Positions 1 to 12,248 of a stretch of DNA of 64,000 nucleotides are shown in pieces. Under the pieces are notes generated by a model. The model was not told the origin of the DNA, did not search any database, and saw only the letters and a list, made by a program, of their open reading frames with translations. The DNA comes from Posidonia oceanica. Taxonomy: Eukaryota; Streptophyta; Magnoliopsida; Alismatales; Posidoniaceae. A program made the translations under genes and the position numbers. Each line of letters opens with the position of its first letter. Positions within the stretch are counted from its first letter, which is position 1. The stretch spans positions 13,689,001 to 13,753,000 of the forward strand of contig JAZBRS010000059.1 of assembly GCA_037176725.1 (NCBI GenBank), written 5' to 3'.

Positions 1-446
1 CGTATTAGTATTCTGATAGTATTGCTATTTAGTTTGGAAGTGATTTTCTTTTAAATATAAATAAGTGTGTATAAGGACACATTCTGGTTTGAATGGAAAG
101 TGGAATAAGTATCAGAATAAGTATTAGAATAAGTGGAAAATATATAGATTAATAATAATCAGCTTGATTATTAAGATATATATCTAATTTAAAGTATTTA
201 TAAATCATATTATATATGTACTAATTTTTAAACAAAAAATAAACACACTGTATACATATATACATCAAAATAACTTAGTGGAATAATTTTATTCCATCAT
301 TCCTGTAGAATAGCTATTCTGGAATAAATAAATCGGAATAGTAATTACTATTCTGAATTTATTCTGATTTTTACACAACCAAACGGAATAGTAATTCATA
401 TTCTAGGTTTATTTCAGGACTTATTCTAAATCCAAACAGGAGCTTA
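1..446. repeat. AT-rich dispersed repeat, copy 1 (cut by window edge)
   Basis: This stretch aligns by eye with 10222-10698 in the same orientation over almost its whole length. Shared blocks include the run around ttctgatagtattg, the ataagtgtgtataagga block and the closing cggaatagtaattc block. It is rich in GGAATAAGT-like words, as are some non-autonomous DNA elements. No coding potential, no clear terminal inverted repeat and no target duplication can be seen, so the class is open. The left end lies outside the window. Confidence 0.6.
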
Positions 447-589
447 GATTTTATACTTCAATAAGAAGTTATTTCTCCACCATCAGCTGAAATAATGGGA
501 TTGAGGTCAAGAAGCAGCCAAGAGTCTATGACTTTGCGAAATGATGGCGTCTCCACTACTAGTTCGTACGCCACCTAGACCTCAATATG

Positions 590-790
590 TGCTTTTCGCA
601 AATAGTTCTCTTAGACAAAACTCGACACATGCATTGGTTCAATCGTGGCTGTATCGTGCCGTGTCTTGGACCCAATTATGTCTTTACTTCCATGTCTTGT
701 TTCATGTCTTGCTTTAATGTTCTGTTTCGTGTCTTATTTAGTGTCTCATTTTTGTGTCTTGCTTTTATGTCCTATTTTCATTACATGTAA
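590..790. repeat. TGTCTTG-rich simple-repeat tract
   Basis: Irregular repetition of tgtcttg/tgtctta words downstream of the hAT relic (which is on the minus strand). Short GTGCCGTGTC-like repeats are common in subterminal regions of plant hAT elements, so this may be the terminal part of that element. That link is inference. The short open frames across it are low-complexity by-products. Confidence 0.4.
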
Positions 791-1006
791 TACATGTAAT
801 AGTGGCCTAACTTCTTTAAAGTTCAAACTCATAGGAAAAGAAACTTTAAATAATATAATAAAAATTGAAAAGTAATTCTTTATTATTTAAACTTTAAATT
901 TAGTCAAAATTAAAAATACATTAAACATATTTTACATCAAGAGATAAAAATGCATTATAAATGTTACGTTAAAAAAGTACATCTTCAAAGAAAAAAATAC
1001 AAATAT

Positions 1007-3070
1007 TTATGATGTTCCACCAAGACTTATGTTGTCAAAATCATCAATCCAATATTCTTGATTTTGTTGGTAACGATGTCGAGCAAATTCCCAATCCTTT
1101 ACACACATTAAAACTTCTAAGATATCAATCTTCAATCTCGATTGTCTTTTATTTAGAATATTACCACTTATGCTGAAAACTTGTTCACAAGCAACTAAAG
1201 AGACTCGAATAGTTAATGGATCTTTAGCCATAACAAATAAAATAGAAAATGTCATACTTTGTTTCCTCTACCAATCTAATATATCAAATTTACTCATATC
1301 TGGATATTCAACAAACAAATATTGGTGATTTGTTTCATTAAAGGTGTGTAATTCCTATCTTGTTATTTGTGAAGAAGATGAAGGTAAATCTTCATCATCA
1401 TCAAGAAATTGCAAGGAATATCACATTGAAGAAGATGTTGTAGATGATGATGATGGAAGTGATGTTTAATTTCCATATGTTGTAACACATGAATCATATA
1501 TTCTGTTTAAATTATTTTCTACATTTTTTGGAGTTAAACCAACTTCCGCACTTAAATTCTTTCCTATTCTATCTATTATCTTATTAACTAATTTTATTTT
1601 AGATCTAGGATCTAAACAATCACTTAAAGCATATAAAAGAGGAACACATTGGCAATATTTTAAGTATTTACTTTTCATTTTATTTATAGAAGCAAAATAT
1701 TCAATACTACCATATTTCTTTAAAACCATAGAAATTACAAATAAATTACGCAAAGCATGGACAGAAGTAGAATAATATATCCCAGATAATTTTATAGTTG
1801 CATCATAAAATGATTTCAAAATCTAAATCATCTGATAATTTATTTGAATCTACAATATTACGATTATAATAATGAATTATAGGTAATTTATAAGAAATAC
1901 AATTATTTAACATTAAATACGTAGGATTCCATCTATGGGGTACATCCAAAGTAAATTTTTTATGAGGCAAACCATAAGAATCACATATAGAATCAAAATT
2001 TTATTGCCCTTTTTCAGAATTAGCAATGTAGGACAAAGCACATCTTATTTTTCAACATAATCTTTTATTTCATACATAATAACGTCTTAAACAATAAGAT
2101 TAATTATATGACATGCACATATTTGATGAAATAAAAGAAAACCATTGGGTGAATTTATTCTTTGCGTTAACATGAGAATGGTGGTAATATTACTAGATGC
2201 ATTGTCAAAAGTAGTGCTATCGATTTTTTACTTAATACCATATAACTCAAAAATATCTATGATCAAAGCAAAAATGTTTTCAAAAGTACGAGGGTAGGAT
2301 ATTTTTCTAAAACCAATTAATCTTTTTTGTAAAAGTCAATTTTCATCTATAAAATGGGCAATAACAACTAAGTACCCAGTTTTAGTCCTATCCACACAAA
2401 TATCAGAAGTGCAAGCTACAAAAGTATTAATATTACCTAAATGTTTAATTAGATATTGTCGTAAAATATTAAATTTATCTATAATATCTTGTCTAGTTGT
2501 ATTTCTAGAAATATTTTTATATTGTAGGCAATAAGCTTAGGAACTATATTCTTGCAAGTATGGATTATCACCAAAATTAACAGGTAAATTATTTATAGCA
2601 ATAAATCTAGTATGCATTTCCCTAGCTTTCTTATTGTTATAAGACCAATTGATTATTCCTCCATCTGGGTTAATTTGGAGTTGGGTTTGGCAAGTAGTAT
2701 CAAATGATTATTTATTTATTCTTTATTGACATGTAACTCTATGTCTATATAAATGACCATTGCCACTAGAAAACTTACATGTGAAGTTTGCCTTGCACTG
2801 TTTGCAAAATGTTTGCTCCTCGACCACTCCTTCCTAATTCTTTTTTACAATAATGTAGTAATAGTTCATTACTTTTACTCTTCATTTCCCTTTTCTTGAA
2901 GTAGATTTATCATGATGACTAGTTGATTCCATTGTTGGGGCTAGTGATGACAGTGGATTGATATCAGCGACATCGAGACACTCAACGACATTAGGAAATT
3001 CTTCTTGAAGAGCAAAGTTGTTTAGATTGTTAGCAATTCTTCCTCGTCTTGCCTTTGATGATGATGCCAT
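1007..3070 (-). pseudogene. hAT-superfamily transposase relic (BED finger to hATC domain)
   Basis: Reading the minus strand, pieces of a RICESLEEPER-type hAT transposase appear in the right order. An N-terminal segment begins at 3070. A BED zinc finger follows at about 2830-2735 (CKQCKANF, then GHLYRHRVTC). The catalytic core lies at about 2400-2060 (AHFIDEN, LIGFRKI, DNASSN, CACHIINLIV). A middle domain is at 1819-1466, and the hATC dimerisation domain at 1255-1007 contains DPLTIRVSLVACEQVFS. In-frame stops separate them (for example TGA directly after the N-terminal segment and TAG before the finger), so no active protein is made. Active relatives cut and paste DNA in the nucleus and leave 8-bp target duplications. 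I could not place the element's termini. Confidence 0.85.
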
Positions 3071-3842
3071 TGAGACTTAAGAGTATCTGAGTATCAGAGT
3101 TGAAATAAAAAAGAGAGTTGAGAATTGGGACTTGGGAGAGAAGAGAGTGTTGAGAACTTGAGAGTTGGGACTTTGAATAGAAGAAAGTGTTAAGAGAGTA
3201 GTTGTAGTGTGGTGAAATGGGTGGAGATGGATGCTATTTATAAGTAATTTTTGTCGGAATGGACTTATGTGTCAATAATTTTTTTTTTGGGGTTTCACTA
3301 AATTTTTTTAAAAATTAGAAATTGATATGTATTTTTTTTAAAATAGAAGGACTTAAATGAATTTTTTATAGAAAGATAGATTCTTTTATATAAATAAAAA
3401 ATACAAGGATTAAAATACAAATTCACTAAAAACTAAGCTACTTGTTGGTCTCAACGGCTAATTTAGTTGTTGGTCGACTGGTTAACTTATAATATTCAAT
3501 TTTTGTCGAGGATAATATGATCTTACTTGAGAATTAAAGTTTTAGTCTGAAATTCACTCTTGTAAGCTTTCAAAAAAGTAGCCGTTTTCAAATTTTTATA
3601 CTATCTTTATAAGTTTACGTCTGGATAGAAGTTAAACATTTTAAGATGTATTTGTTTCAACTCTATGAATCATATGGCCATAACTTCACATCAGGGCATC
3701 AGGCCCATGGCCCATTCTCCAATCTCCACGCTTTTCCCTCTCTCGCGCGCAAATCCACTAACTCTCTGACGCAGCGGCAAAAGAGAAAATGTAACCTTGA
3801 TAGATCGCTATCGAGGCGAAGGAAAGCTAGCGTTTCTGTGCA
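3071..3842. other. Intergenic stretch with the DCP5-like 5' flank
   Basis: This lies between the start of the hAT relic and the ATG of the decapping gene, two divergent units. It is AT-rich up to about 3690. The pyrimidine- and CG-containing segment at about 3715-3790 looks like a plant 5' untranslated leader. No convincing TATA box was seen. The longer open frame starting at 3646 overlaps exon 1 in another frame and has no recognisable domain. Confidence 0.4.
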
Positions 3843-6800
3843 ATGGCGTCTTCGTACTCCTCCTCTGCTGCTGCTTCTGGTTCGCATTCCTCTTCAGGAG
3901 AGCCGTCGGCGGATTCCTACATCGGGAGCCTCATCAGCCTCACGTCAAAGTCGGAGATCCGGTACGAGGGCGTCCTCGTCTCCATCAGCTCGCAGGAGTC
4001 CACCATTGCGCTCAGGGATGGTACGGTGCTCGTTCCCAAGCTCGTATGAATTGGATGATAACAAACTCGTGGGAAAAAATGCGATTTTTTCAGGTTCTGT
4101 TGGGGGAGTAGCGATTGACTTCTGTTGTTAGCAAGGAAAGTTTGTTTCTTTTTGTGTCGTGATGGTGAGAATAAGTGGTTGTGTGGCCATTTGAGGTCAT
4201 GACGCTTGAGGCTTGGGTTTTCTTTACTGCTGTGGGAAATTTTAGGAGTGTACGAGGAGGTAGGGAATGGGGTGGAGGAGGGTTTAGGATTTCCTTCCTG
4301 TGTATGTGCTGATGCTTTTAGTTGACTTGTCGGATTGATACGTGGCTATTGCATGATTGCAGTGAGGTCGTATGGAACCGAAGGACGAAAGAAAGATGGT
4401 CCGCAAGTTCCTCCAAATCACCAAGTTTATGAGTATATTCTGTTTCGAGGAAGTGACATTAAGGTTGGTGGAAATGTTGGTTTTGATTTGGAGTAGGAAT
4501 GGGATATTCATTGTTTGCCAATGTGTCTTGAGTTATAATACTAGCTGGCTACAATGAGCTTTGTTCTCGGATATACTTGTGTTTGTAACTATTAATGGTA
4601 GAGCTTCATAACCTTACATATGTTCTTACATGGTCCTCTACCATTTTGTACGATAATATTTAACATATTTTGCAACTCCAAATGTCCTTTACTTGTTTAT
4701 ATCTGTGTAAGGTGACTTTAATAATGACCTTTAAATGTAATAAGGTCGAAAAAAGAGAGGAAATTAGGCAATGAGACAGACATTTTATGAGGATCGAACA
4801 CTAATGTTATTAAGAGGATTCATTCAGAATTTTGGGGGTAGTCTAAAGATGTTGGATCAGTAAGGATCATTGTTTATGAAAGAAATTTGATGATGAAATG
4901 AAGAGGCCCAAACAATTAATTAAGTAAAAGGTCTGTTGTAAAATTGTACATAATATTATGCTAAAATACTAGAGAAATCACTAGTGAAATTTATGAATAA
5001 CTTACAGTAAAAATTTAAAGAGAACAATGGAGGCTTAATTCAAAGAATAAAGATATATACCATATTGATTCTAGACAGTGAAAATTGATAGCTTTATTTT
5101 TCTAAATATAAGTTCTTTAGTAAGGGAAAAGGGGAAAAAAAACATAACTTTGTTAAATGCATTGTAACAGAGAATTATATCAAAACAAGGCAATCATGTT
5201 ACATGGATTAGCTTCAATTAGATAAGTGTGGTGATAGATATATCTATGATAAGTAAGGTGAAAGGTGATGTATAAAATAAGAAATGACGAAAGTTTTTGG
5301 TATGAAAAAATTCACATTGACAAGACATTTTTTTTGTCAAATAGATTGGTAGATTGACAAGACAGTTTTTTTTGTCAAGTAGATAGATATGTTGATAAGA
5401 TATTTTTTAGTCAAATAGTTTGGTAGATTGATAAGATATTAACAACTAAAAAGATTCCTTTGAACGAGGTGAAAGGAAATACTTAACATCTACATAGCAT
5501 CATAGTGCCTTTTAATGGTGATGGGTTATCAATTTTGGCTGTATTCTGATAAATAAGATTGAGCAGGCTAAGTACAAGTTAAGGAGGAAGCCTTGCCCAA
5601 GGAAGTGGGAATAAATTCATGTTATGGGGGTAAAAGGGGTAGGTGAGGACCTAACATACGTCATTAGAAATAGTGAATAAGGACTTGGATATGTATAATC
5701 TAATAGGGAAACAACCTGAAATTGGGAAAAAAATAGAATGAAAGTATTACAAGTTAAGGAGGTAGAGAAAATAAAGAAAGGTTGTGTCAAGATTGCTTAA
5801 AGTTGTTAAGGAACTAAAATATAATCCTAATAAAATGTCCCTGAAAAGCTGAAAGATAAAAGATCAAGTTTAAATTCAAAGGATTCAAATTTGCTGTGTA
5901 AGGTGGCAATTTAAATGCTTATGATAATATTATTCAATTTCATGATCTTCTTGTTTGTTCACTCAGGATTTGCAAGTAAAGCCTTCCCCTACACCGAAGC
6001 CCTACATTCACAATGATCCTGCCATCATTCGGGTGCCTGTTATGTCTTCATTTAAGACATGTGCTTTGGCTGCTTTGATTTGTTTTCAATGATTTGATCC
6101 ATTCTACTCTTGTCAATTTCAGTCAAATGACTTAATAACATCATCTTCTGGAACTGCTGCTCCAGCTGGTGTTACTCAATCTGATCTGGGCCTTAACGTT
6201 AATCAATCAGCTCTAGGCCATCCAGGCATCTCAGATGCATTGCCAGCACATCAAAGTAGATGGAGTACTTTACCTGCATCTTCTAATGCTGTACCAATGT
6301 ATTGGCCAGGATGTTATGGAGGCCTGACTGGTCTACCTCAAACACATCTACAATCTGATCCATCTCAGTCATCTTCAATACTTTTGGATCCTCATGCACC
6401 ACAAAATCAGTTGATTTATCCCATTGCTAGTGCACATTCAAATGCAAGCTCGCAAAGTTGTACTGAACCTGCAACCTCTTTATCATTACCATCTTCTACA
6501 AACCTTCCTCAGTTTTCGATTCCTAATCTCACTGGCACACAATTCATTCACAGCCAGGACATTCTGTCTTCTCAACCTCGATCTTTTCTATCTTCTGATT
6601 TACTTCCAAGTTCAGCTTCTATCAGTATTAGGCCTACCTCAGAACTGATCCCTTCAACTCAATTGCCAATGCACTCATCTTCCAGTGTGGAATCCACTTC
6701 AGGTTCTTTGTCAATGCTTCCGCCTCTGTTGATCCATATGAGCTCACAAGTCCAGAAATTATATGTGGAGTTCAAAGGTGGAGAAGCATTGTTGCCAACT

Positions 6801-9230
6801 CCATCACTATTGTCATCTTTTTCTTCTTCCACTGCTCAAGCATCGTTATTGCCTCTGCCAGTCTCTGCCAAGCAGGTATGGTATTTTCATCTCATTAAAG
6901 TTGTTATGTTCAATTTTTTTAATTCATAATTTCCATTCTGTGCAATTTTTATCTTTTGATTCTCCAATTGTTTGTTTTGAAAGGACACTGTCACTTGATA
7001 CATAAATTTAACTTTTTTCACGATGTCCTATATAATTCCAACTGTTGGTAGTGAAAATCTTATCATCTCTAAAAAACCCTACTGTTGCTAGTGAAAAAGT
7101 ATGCAAATACTATATGCTCTTTTTGTTTCTTCTGTTTCCCACCTTGATATATGTCATTGTGTTGCATGTTTCATATGAATTTTCTCTGTGGTATTGATAT
7201 TTGTATATTTGAGTTCAAAACAACTGCATTAGAAAATTCCTCATTATGGTATTTAGAGATCACCAGGTTTCCTGCATGACACCTCGTTTAGTGCTGTTGT
7301 AGGGGTAAAAAGAAACCCCAAAGTCACCATATAAAGTATCAACACATAAGAAGTGAGCAAAATAGTAAAAGCTAAAATATAATAAAAAAAAGTTGAAACT
7401 ATTGTCAATAAGATGTTGAAATTTCTGGTCACACATGCACTTTTTCATGCTGGCTTTGTTACAGAATACTGTCACTCTGCTACTTTCCTTTGCTTTAAAA
7501 TAGCAAATTTGTTTCTGATAAGACTGTTTGAGATTAGAGATATTGCATCTTGCTCTTAGAAGTCACTTATTGTTTACTGTTAGAATGACAAAATAAGGGA
7601 TATTATTTTGTTCTCATCTATATATCTCTTATTTATCTTATAACAACTTTGGCCAATGAGTCCGTGAAGAACACACTGCTCTGGTATTTTGGTTTTTATT
7701 ATGGCAAAAATTCTGATGCTTATTTTTGAAAATTATGTTACTTTAGTTAGGACATTTCCTTCTACCAGTATTGTATATATGTAATACATGCAGCAATTTG
7801 CAACTTTAAATTATGTTTTACCAAAACAATATTTTCTTTTTACTTTAACTCCCAAAAATCCATGTAATTTGGCATGTGAATATTAGGTTGCTTGCTTAGC
7901 TTACATCACAGTCATTCAAAAAACATGGTCCTTGGAAATAAGGCTTAATTAAGTAGAAATATTGCATGCAAGCTTGGAAAATTTGTCGGTTTCATGTTTT
8001 TGACATATCTGTTGCTTATGATGGTCATTTGCCCTTGGCATTTTGTGCTTGTTTTGAGTCTCTGGGGCTTTGGAAGAGGTTTCTGGCTCATATGCCATCA
8101 ACACCGGTGTAACTTTTGAATGCCTGCCATTCTTGCGTTTCTTTTTTGGCTCATTGACTATAAATCAGTCTTTTTGTTGTACAGAAATGCATTTATGATT
8201 GTTGAACTTTTTTTGGTTGCCACCAGGCAATGGATACCTTGTTGAGACTTTTTATCCATTTTTTGATGCACTCCTCTTTTTACCAATTAATTGGTCAAGC
8301 TGGCCTGGCAACAGGACAATGCCAATGCCAGTTGCGTGAGGCACTAAGGCTAATAGGAAAATTGATGTGAACTAACTTGAAGATATTATGTTTAGTAGCC
8401 CTTATATCTTAGTTTTCTGACCATTCCATTTTCTTTTTCAGCCACAGCAATCAGCTACACAATATAATGAAGAATTTGACTTTTCTGCTATGAATGAGAA
8501 GTTCAACAAAGACGAAGTCTGGGGTTCTCTTGGAAAGGCAAGACAAAGTGGATGGGTGTCAGGTGATGATCCAATTGATGGAAGTTTTGTGGGAGAAGGG
8601 GTTTCCAATAATGCTTCAAATTTTGACAGGAAGGTAAGCATTCTATTTTTCACGAAAGTTTCTTAGACATACGTCTCTAGCACATAACTACCAGAATGTT
8701 TCAGCTAGCAGGTGAAGGTCTTAATTGATTGAAAATCTGTAAGATATTGTATGCTGGTCTTTACAGTTTGATGCTCAACTAGAAATGAGGTTTTTGAATG
8801 CTGCGTATTATTTTGCTTTTGCAGCCAGTGTATAATAAGGATGACTTTTTTGATACCCTTTCTTGCAATTCACTTAACCGAGGTGCATGGACTGGCCGGC
8901 CAAGGTTCACCGAGAGACTGAGGCGTGACACAGAGGTCTATAATTGTTTCTTCCCCTTGTCTGATATATGCAATACTATATAATATTATAATTTGAAGTT
9001 AGCTGATGCTGTTATTTATTAATCGTTTGATATAAATTTTTGTTGTCTATTTATTGTTCGTTTAATTGACTGTTGTTCCTATACAGACGTTTGGTGATCT
9101 TCCTCAAAATCTTCCATCAGGTCGAGGTACCCGCAGACCTGCTCCAAGTTGGAACTCCAGGGCATATCACCATGAAAGAGGATTTGGCTACCATGGTAGT
9201 TATAGTCGTGGAGATCATACTTTTTTCTAG
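3843..9230 (+). CDS. DCP5-L: DCP5/LSM14-like mRNA decapping protein, 7 exons
   Basis: Exons: 3843-4020, 4363-4463, 5967-6032, 6123-6875, 8442-8633, 8825-8935, 9087-9230. All introns are GT-AG and the phases close to a 514-aa protein. The LSM14 domain is at residues 26-95, with [18 protein letters not shown] in exon 1 and [12 protein letters not shown] at the end of exon 2. A Ser/Pro/Gln-rich low-complexity centre follows (exon 4, about 116-366). The FDF motif ([14 protein letters not shown]) is in exon 5, the FFD box ([13 protein letters not shown]) in exon 6, and the TFG box opens exon 7. DCP5/LSM14/Scd6 proteins act in cytoplasmic P-bodies, promoting DCP2-mediated decapping and translational repression. 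The C-terminus is short, with only a few Gly/Arg residues rather than a long RGG tract, which suggests the DCP5-like paralogue. The chosen ATG directly precedes a typical Ser/Ala-rich N-terminus. The symbol is a family-level assignment. Confidence 0.93.
5316..5440. repeat. Tandem repeat, about 37-bp unit, in DCP5-like intron 2
   Basis: Roughly three and a third diverged units, starting near 5316, 5353, 5391 and 5428. Each carries attga(c/t)aaga followed by a T-run and gtcaa. The rest of this 1.5-kb intron (4464-5966) is AT-rich and shows no gene. Confidence 0.55.
6876..8441 (+). other. Intron 4 of the DCP5-like gene
   Basis: A 1566-bp intron with donor gtatgg and acceptor ttttcag. I see no embedded gene or clear transposon. 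The open frames inside are short and carry no domain. Confidence 0.7.
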
Positions 9231-10221
9231 CAGATTTCTCAACCTTTTTTTGGTTTGTGTGCACTTAAAGATCTTTCTCCATGGTCGCTATGTTCACCAA
9301 GGGAAAATTCTGATGTTTAGATCCATTTCAGCACCTACCTTACGAGGCTTAGCCCTATCAAACGCCAGAAGAGTTGGTTTGTTACATATTGCTGACTCAC
9401 ACCACTTGTTCTGAGGCTGCCACTAATTGTTTCTGTGTAGCTGTTTAGGGCATGTCTTTGGTACGCAAATGCCTTTTTCTTCTTTGAACAAGGGGCAGTT
9501 TTTTTGCAATTGCATTGTCATGAGAAAAATTTCTGATATACTCGCATTTATGGAAGGATATTTGTTCTGGAATACATTCTTTATCATATGATAACTGGTC
9601 ATCGTTTACCTATTGCTCTGATCTGTTTGAATGTCTTTTCTGTAACGTGGAATACTTGCATGCCAGCTCTTGTTTTTCATATCTTGAACTGTATAATATC
9701 TGATCAGTAACCAGTTAATAATGTTAATCACTTGGTTGTCCTATTCAAACTCGTTTCTGCTTTGATAAGCTTCTATTTTATTTTCTGCTAGGATTGTTTT
9801 CTTCCTGTCTATAATAAGATGAACTGATGAATGCGCAGAATTCAGTTTCGAGTCCTATTCAAACTTGTTTCTGCTTTGATAAGCTTCTTTATTATTTTCT
9901 GCCAGGATTTTCTTCCTTTCTATAGTAAGATGAGCTGATGAGTGCACAGAATTCAGTTTCTAGACCTGTATTTTGATCTACAACTATTACAGTTACTTGT
10001 TATAGTTACAATACAGGAGTAGGCCAACGTAGACCCTATATGATCATCCTGATCTAATGCCATTCTTTACCATTTTAAGAATGTTATTTGTAAATTTGAC
10101 AGTGGTTGTTGTTCTAATTCTGTAATTGTAATTGTAGTCAGCATGAAAAATTCTTTTGAACTTTCATTGAGTCCTCTATGCTACTATGCATTTGGTTTCT
10201 TTTAGTTCTTTTTTGAATGTA
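9231..10221 (+). other. 3' UTR and downstream flank of the DCP5-like gene
   Basis: T-rich sequence after the TAG stop at 9228-9230, typical of a plant 3' UTR. No unambiguous poly(A) signal was picked. It holds the 114-bp tandem duplication listed separately. No coding sequence is recognised. Confidence 0.45.
9738..9963. repeat. Two-copy tandem duplication, about 114-bp unit
   Basis: The block beginning gtcctattcaaac at 9738 recurs at 9852. The shared content runs through ctgctttgataagcttct, tataataagatgaactgatga (or tatagtaagatgagctgatga) and ends with cagaattcagttt. Copies differ by scattered substitutions and small indels. It lies in the DCP5-like 3' flank and may fall inside the longest transcripts. 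Confidence 0.85.
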
Positions 10222-10698
10222 GAATAAGAAAAATAGGAATAAGTAGAAAGTGGTATTAGTATTTTGATAGTATTGTTATTCAGTTTGGAAGTAATTTTCT
10301 TTTAAAGGTGAATAAGTATGTATAAGAAGATATTTCTAGTTTGGATGAAAAGTAAAATAAGTATTAAAATAAGTATTGGAATAATTGGAAAATATGTAGA
10401 TTAATATTAATCAACTTGATTATTAAGATATATATTTAATTTAAAGTAAATATACATTATATTATATATGTATTAATTTTTAAATAAAAAATAAATACAT
10501 CGTATACATACATGTATTAGAATAACTTAGCGGAATAATTTTATTTTACTTTTTCTGCGGAATAGTTATTCTGGAATAAGTAAATCAGAATAAAAATTAC
10601 TATTTTTAGTTTATTTTGATTTTTACACAATCAAACGGAATAGTAATTCCTATTTTAGATTTATTCTAGGACTTATTTTAGATCGAAACAGGGACTTA
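10222..10698. repeat. AT-rich dispersed repeat, copy 2
   Basis: Complete-looking copy of the repeat seen at 1-446, in direct orientation, about 10 kb away. The two copies bracket the hAT relic and the DCP5-like gene. It contains several GGAATAAG-like words near the left end and their inverted forms (ttattcta, ttatttta) near the right. This suggests weak terminal symmetry of a non-autonomous DNA element. No target duplication is clear. Confidence 0.6.
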
Positions 10699-10776
10699 AA
10701 GAATTGTGCATCTCTAGCTTGTTTTGTTCGTCTAATAGGGTGCCAGGTGAAGTCTTCTTTGTTGTGAATGTGAAAC

Positions 10777-12248
10777 TGATGTGTAAATTTTAATTAACCA
10801 TAAGTATACGGTGTACTATATAGTACGTATGCAAATATGGATCGATTCAACAGAAAATAGAGTTCAAAAAACAAAGATTAACTATCAATTATTGAAAAGA
10901 ATTTGAGAGAGATGATGCTTAAAAACTAAAATCAGAATATTAAGATGCAATCAAATTAATTAAAATCTAAGGTTTCGAATCCATTTATGTGACATTAAAA
11001 ATGTATAATTAAATTTATTCTATCTCTTGTTTTAGATCTCAATATTCAATTAAATGATTTTTACTTTAACAAGCATATACTATATACAATGCATTATAGA
11101 ATATCAAGTACGGAATAAAAACACATAGAGTCAAATAAATCAAATGATCTATGATAGATCTGAGATTATATACACAATCTTCAAGTTATTCTTCCCTAAG
11201 CATAGGCTAAAAAGATCAATTCAATATTAGCCTATCAAAGTTTATCGAATGATGAACAATCTATGTAATATACATCTAGTCTACATAATCATAGCAACAG
11301 AGCACAAGAGATACAACAACATTTAATCATAACATCTTAATTTACATAAACTTCATTTCAATCCTAGAACTAAAAACTTAGCCAAGCATGATAATAGAAA
11401 ACATCAAAATAAAAGATGAAGGAAAAGTACAAGACATATTAAGAAGAAAAATAAACTTGTATTAATAAAAACTAGGATTACAAAAGAGGAACTTGAAGAT
11501 CTCTAAAATAAAAGAAGAAGAGAGTCTAAGTCTAGAAGATGGTTCATGATAGATCTACACAAAGGGTTCCTTTTATAGGCTTACAAGGACTTCATTATCT
11601 CGAAGACAAATTTGGGTAAAAAATCTAAAACTAAATTTCAAATACAAAATATTTCTAAGTAATCAATGTGATAGCAAAAGACTGAATCAGCATTATCTTC
11701 TCCGGACGCCTGGGAGGCGTCGAATGCGCATTCGGGCGCCTGAGAGGCGTCCACGTAGCCCTGAATCAGCTCTGACTTGGTCAATCTGTTAGCTTATCTT
11801 CCTTCTCGTATTTACATACGTGGAAAAAGTGTATTTGACCTCTTGAAAAATCTAGAAAAATCTTTTATCTTCGGATTTGTTATTCTTTTTTATCTTTTAT
11901 TCTTTTCGCTTCCTTCTTTTTCTCAATTCTTTTCAGGTCTTCAGGTTCCTGCAAAATTTACATAAAACACCTCGAGTAGCATTATTTATATGCATTAATC
12001 AATAAATATGAGAAATAAAATATATATGAATTATAAGTTAATCAAACACCCCCATACCTATCTTTTGCTAGTCCTCGAGCAAAACTAACTTTAACCTAAC
12101 ATAAGAAAAATAAGAAAATCCTAACACACTTTCGTAGGAATCGCAATTGCACTTAGCATGTGCAACAAGCCTTTAAACTCCTAGGTTGGCCTAGTGGACG
12201 AGTGATGTCTCGTGAGGATTTACAGCGGATCTACCTACAAAATCCCAG
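10777..12248 (-). repeat. 3' LTR of the minus-strand Athila-like element (probable limits)
   Basis: On the minus strand it would run TGGGATTTTGTAGG ... TTTACACATCA. The inner end, just past ttacacatca, matches exactly the end of the 5' LTR at 56787 in the sibling. The other edge is set by where homology to the sibling's 5' LTR stops (near 55159). It could extend further, to a purine-rich tract at about 13180 (see findings). It contains a 49-base imperfect palindrome at 11704-11752. Confidence 0.6.
11704..11752. other. 49-base compound palindrome in the LTR
   Basis: The outer arms ggacgcct and aggcgtcc are perfectly complementary. Inner arms aggcg and cgcct flank a perfect 14-base palindrome, cgaatgcgcattcg. 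Each half can also fold alone (gcctgggaggc and gcctgagaggc). The sequence is strikingly GC-rich inside an AT-rich LTR. A related, more decayed pair occurs at 55787-55840 in the sibling LTR, and similar pairs occur in both leaders. Confidence 0.8.

Noticed and set aside
3646..4131. 161-aa open frame covering DCP5-like exon 1
   Set aside because: Out of frame with the LSM14 domain and reads through the exon 1 donor.
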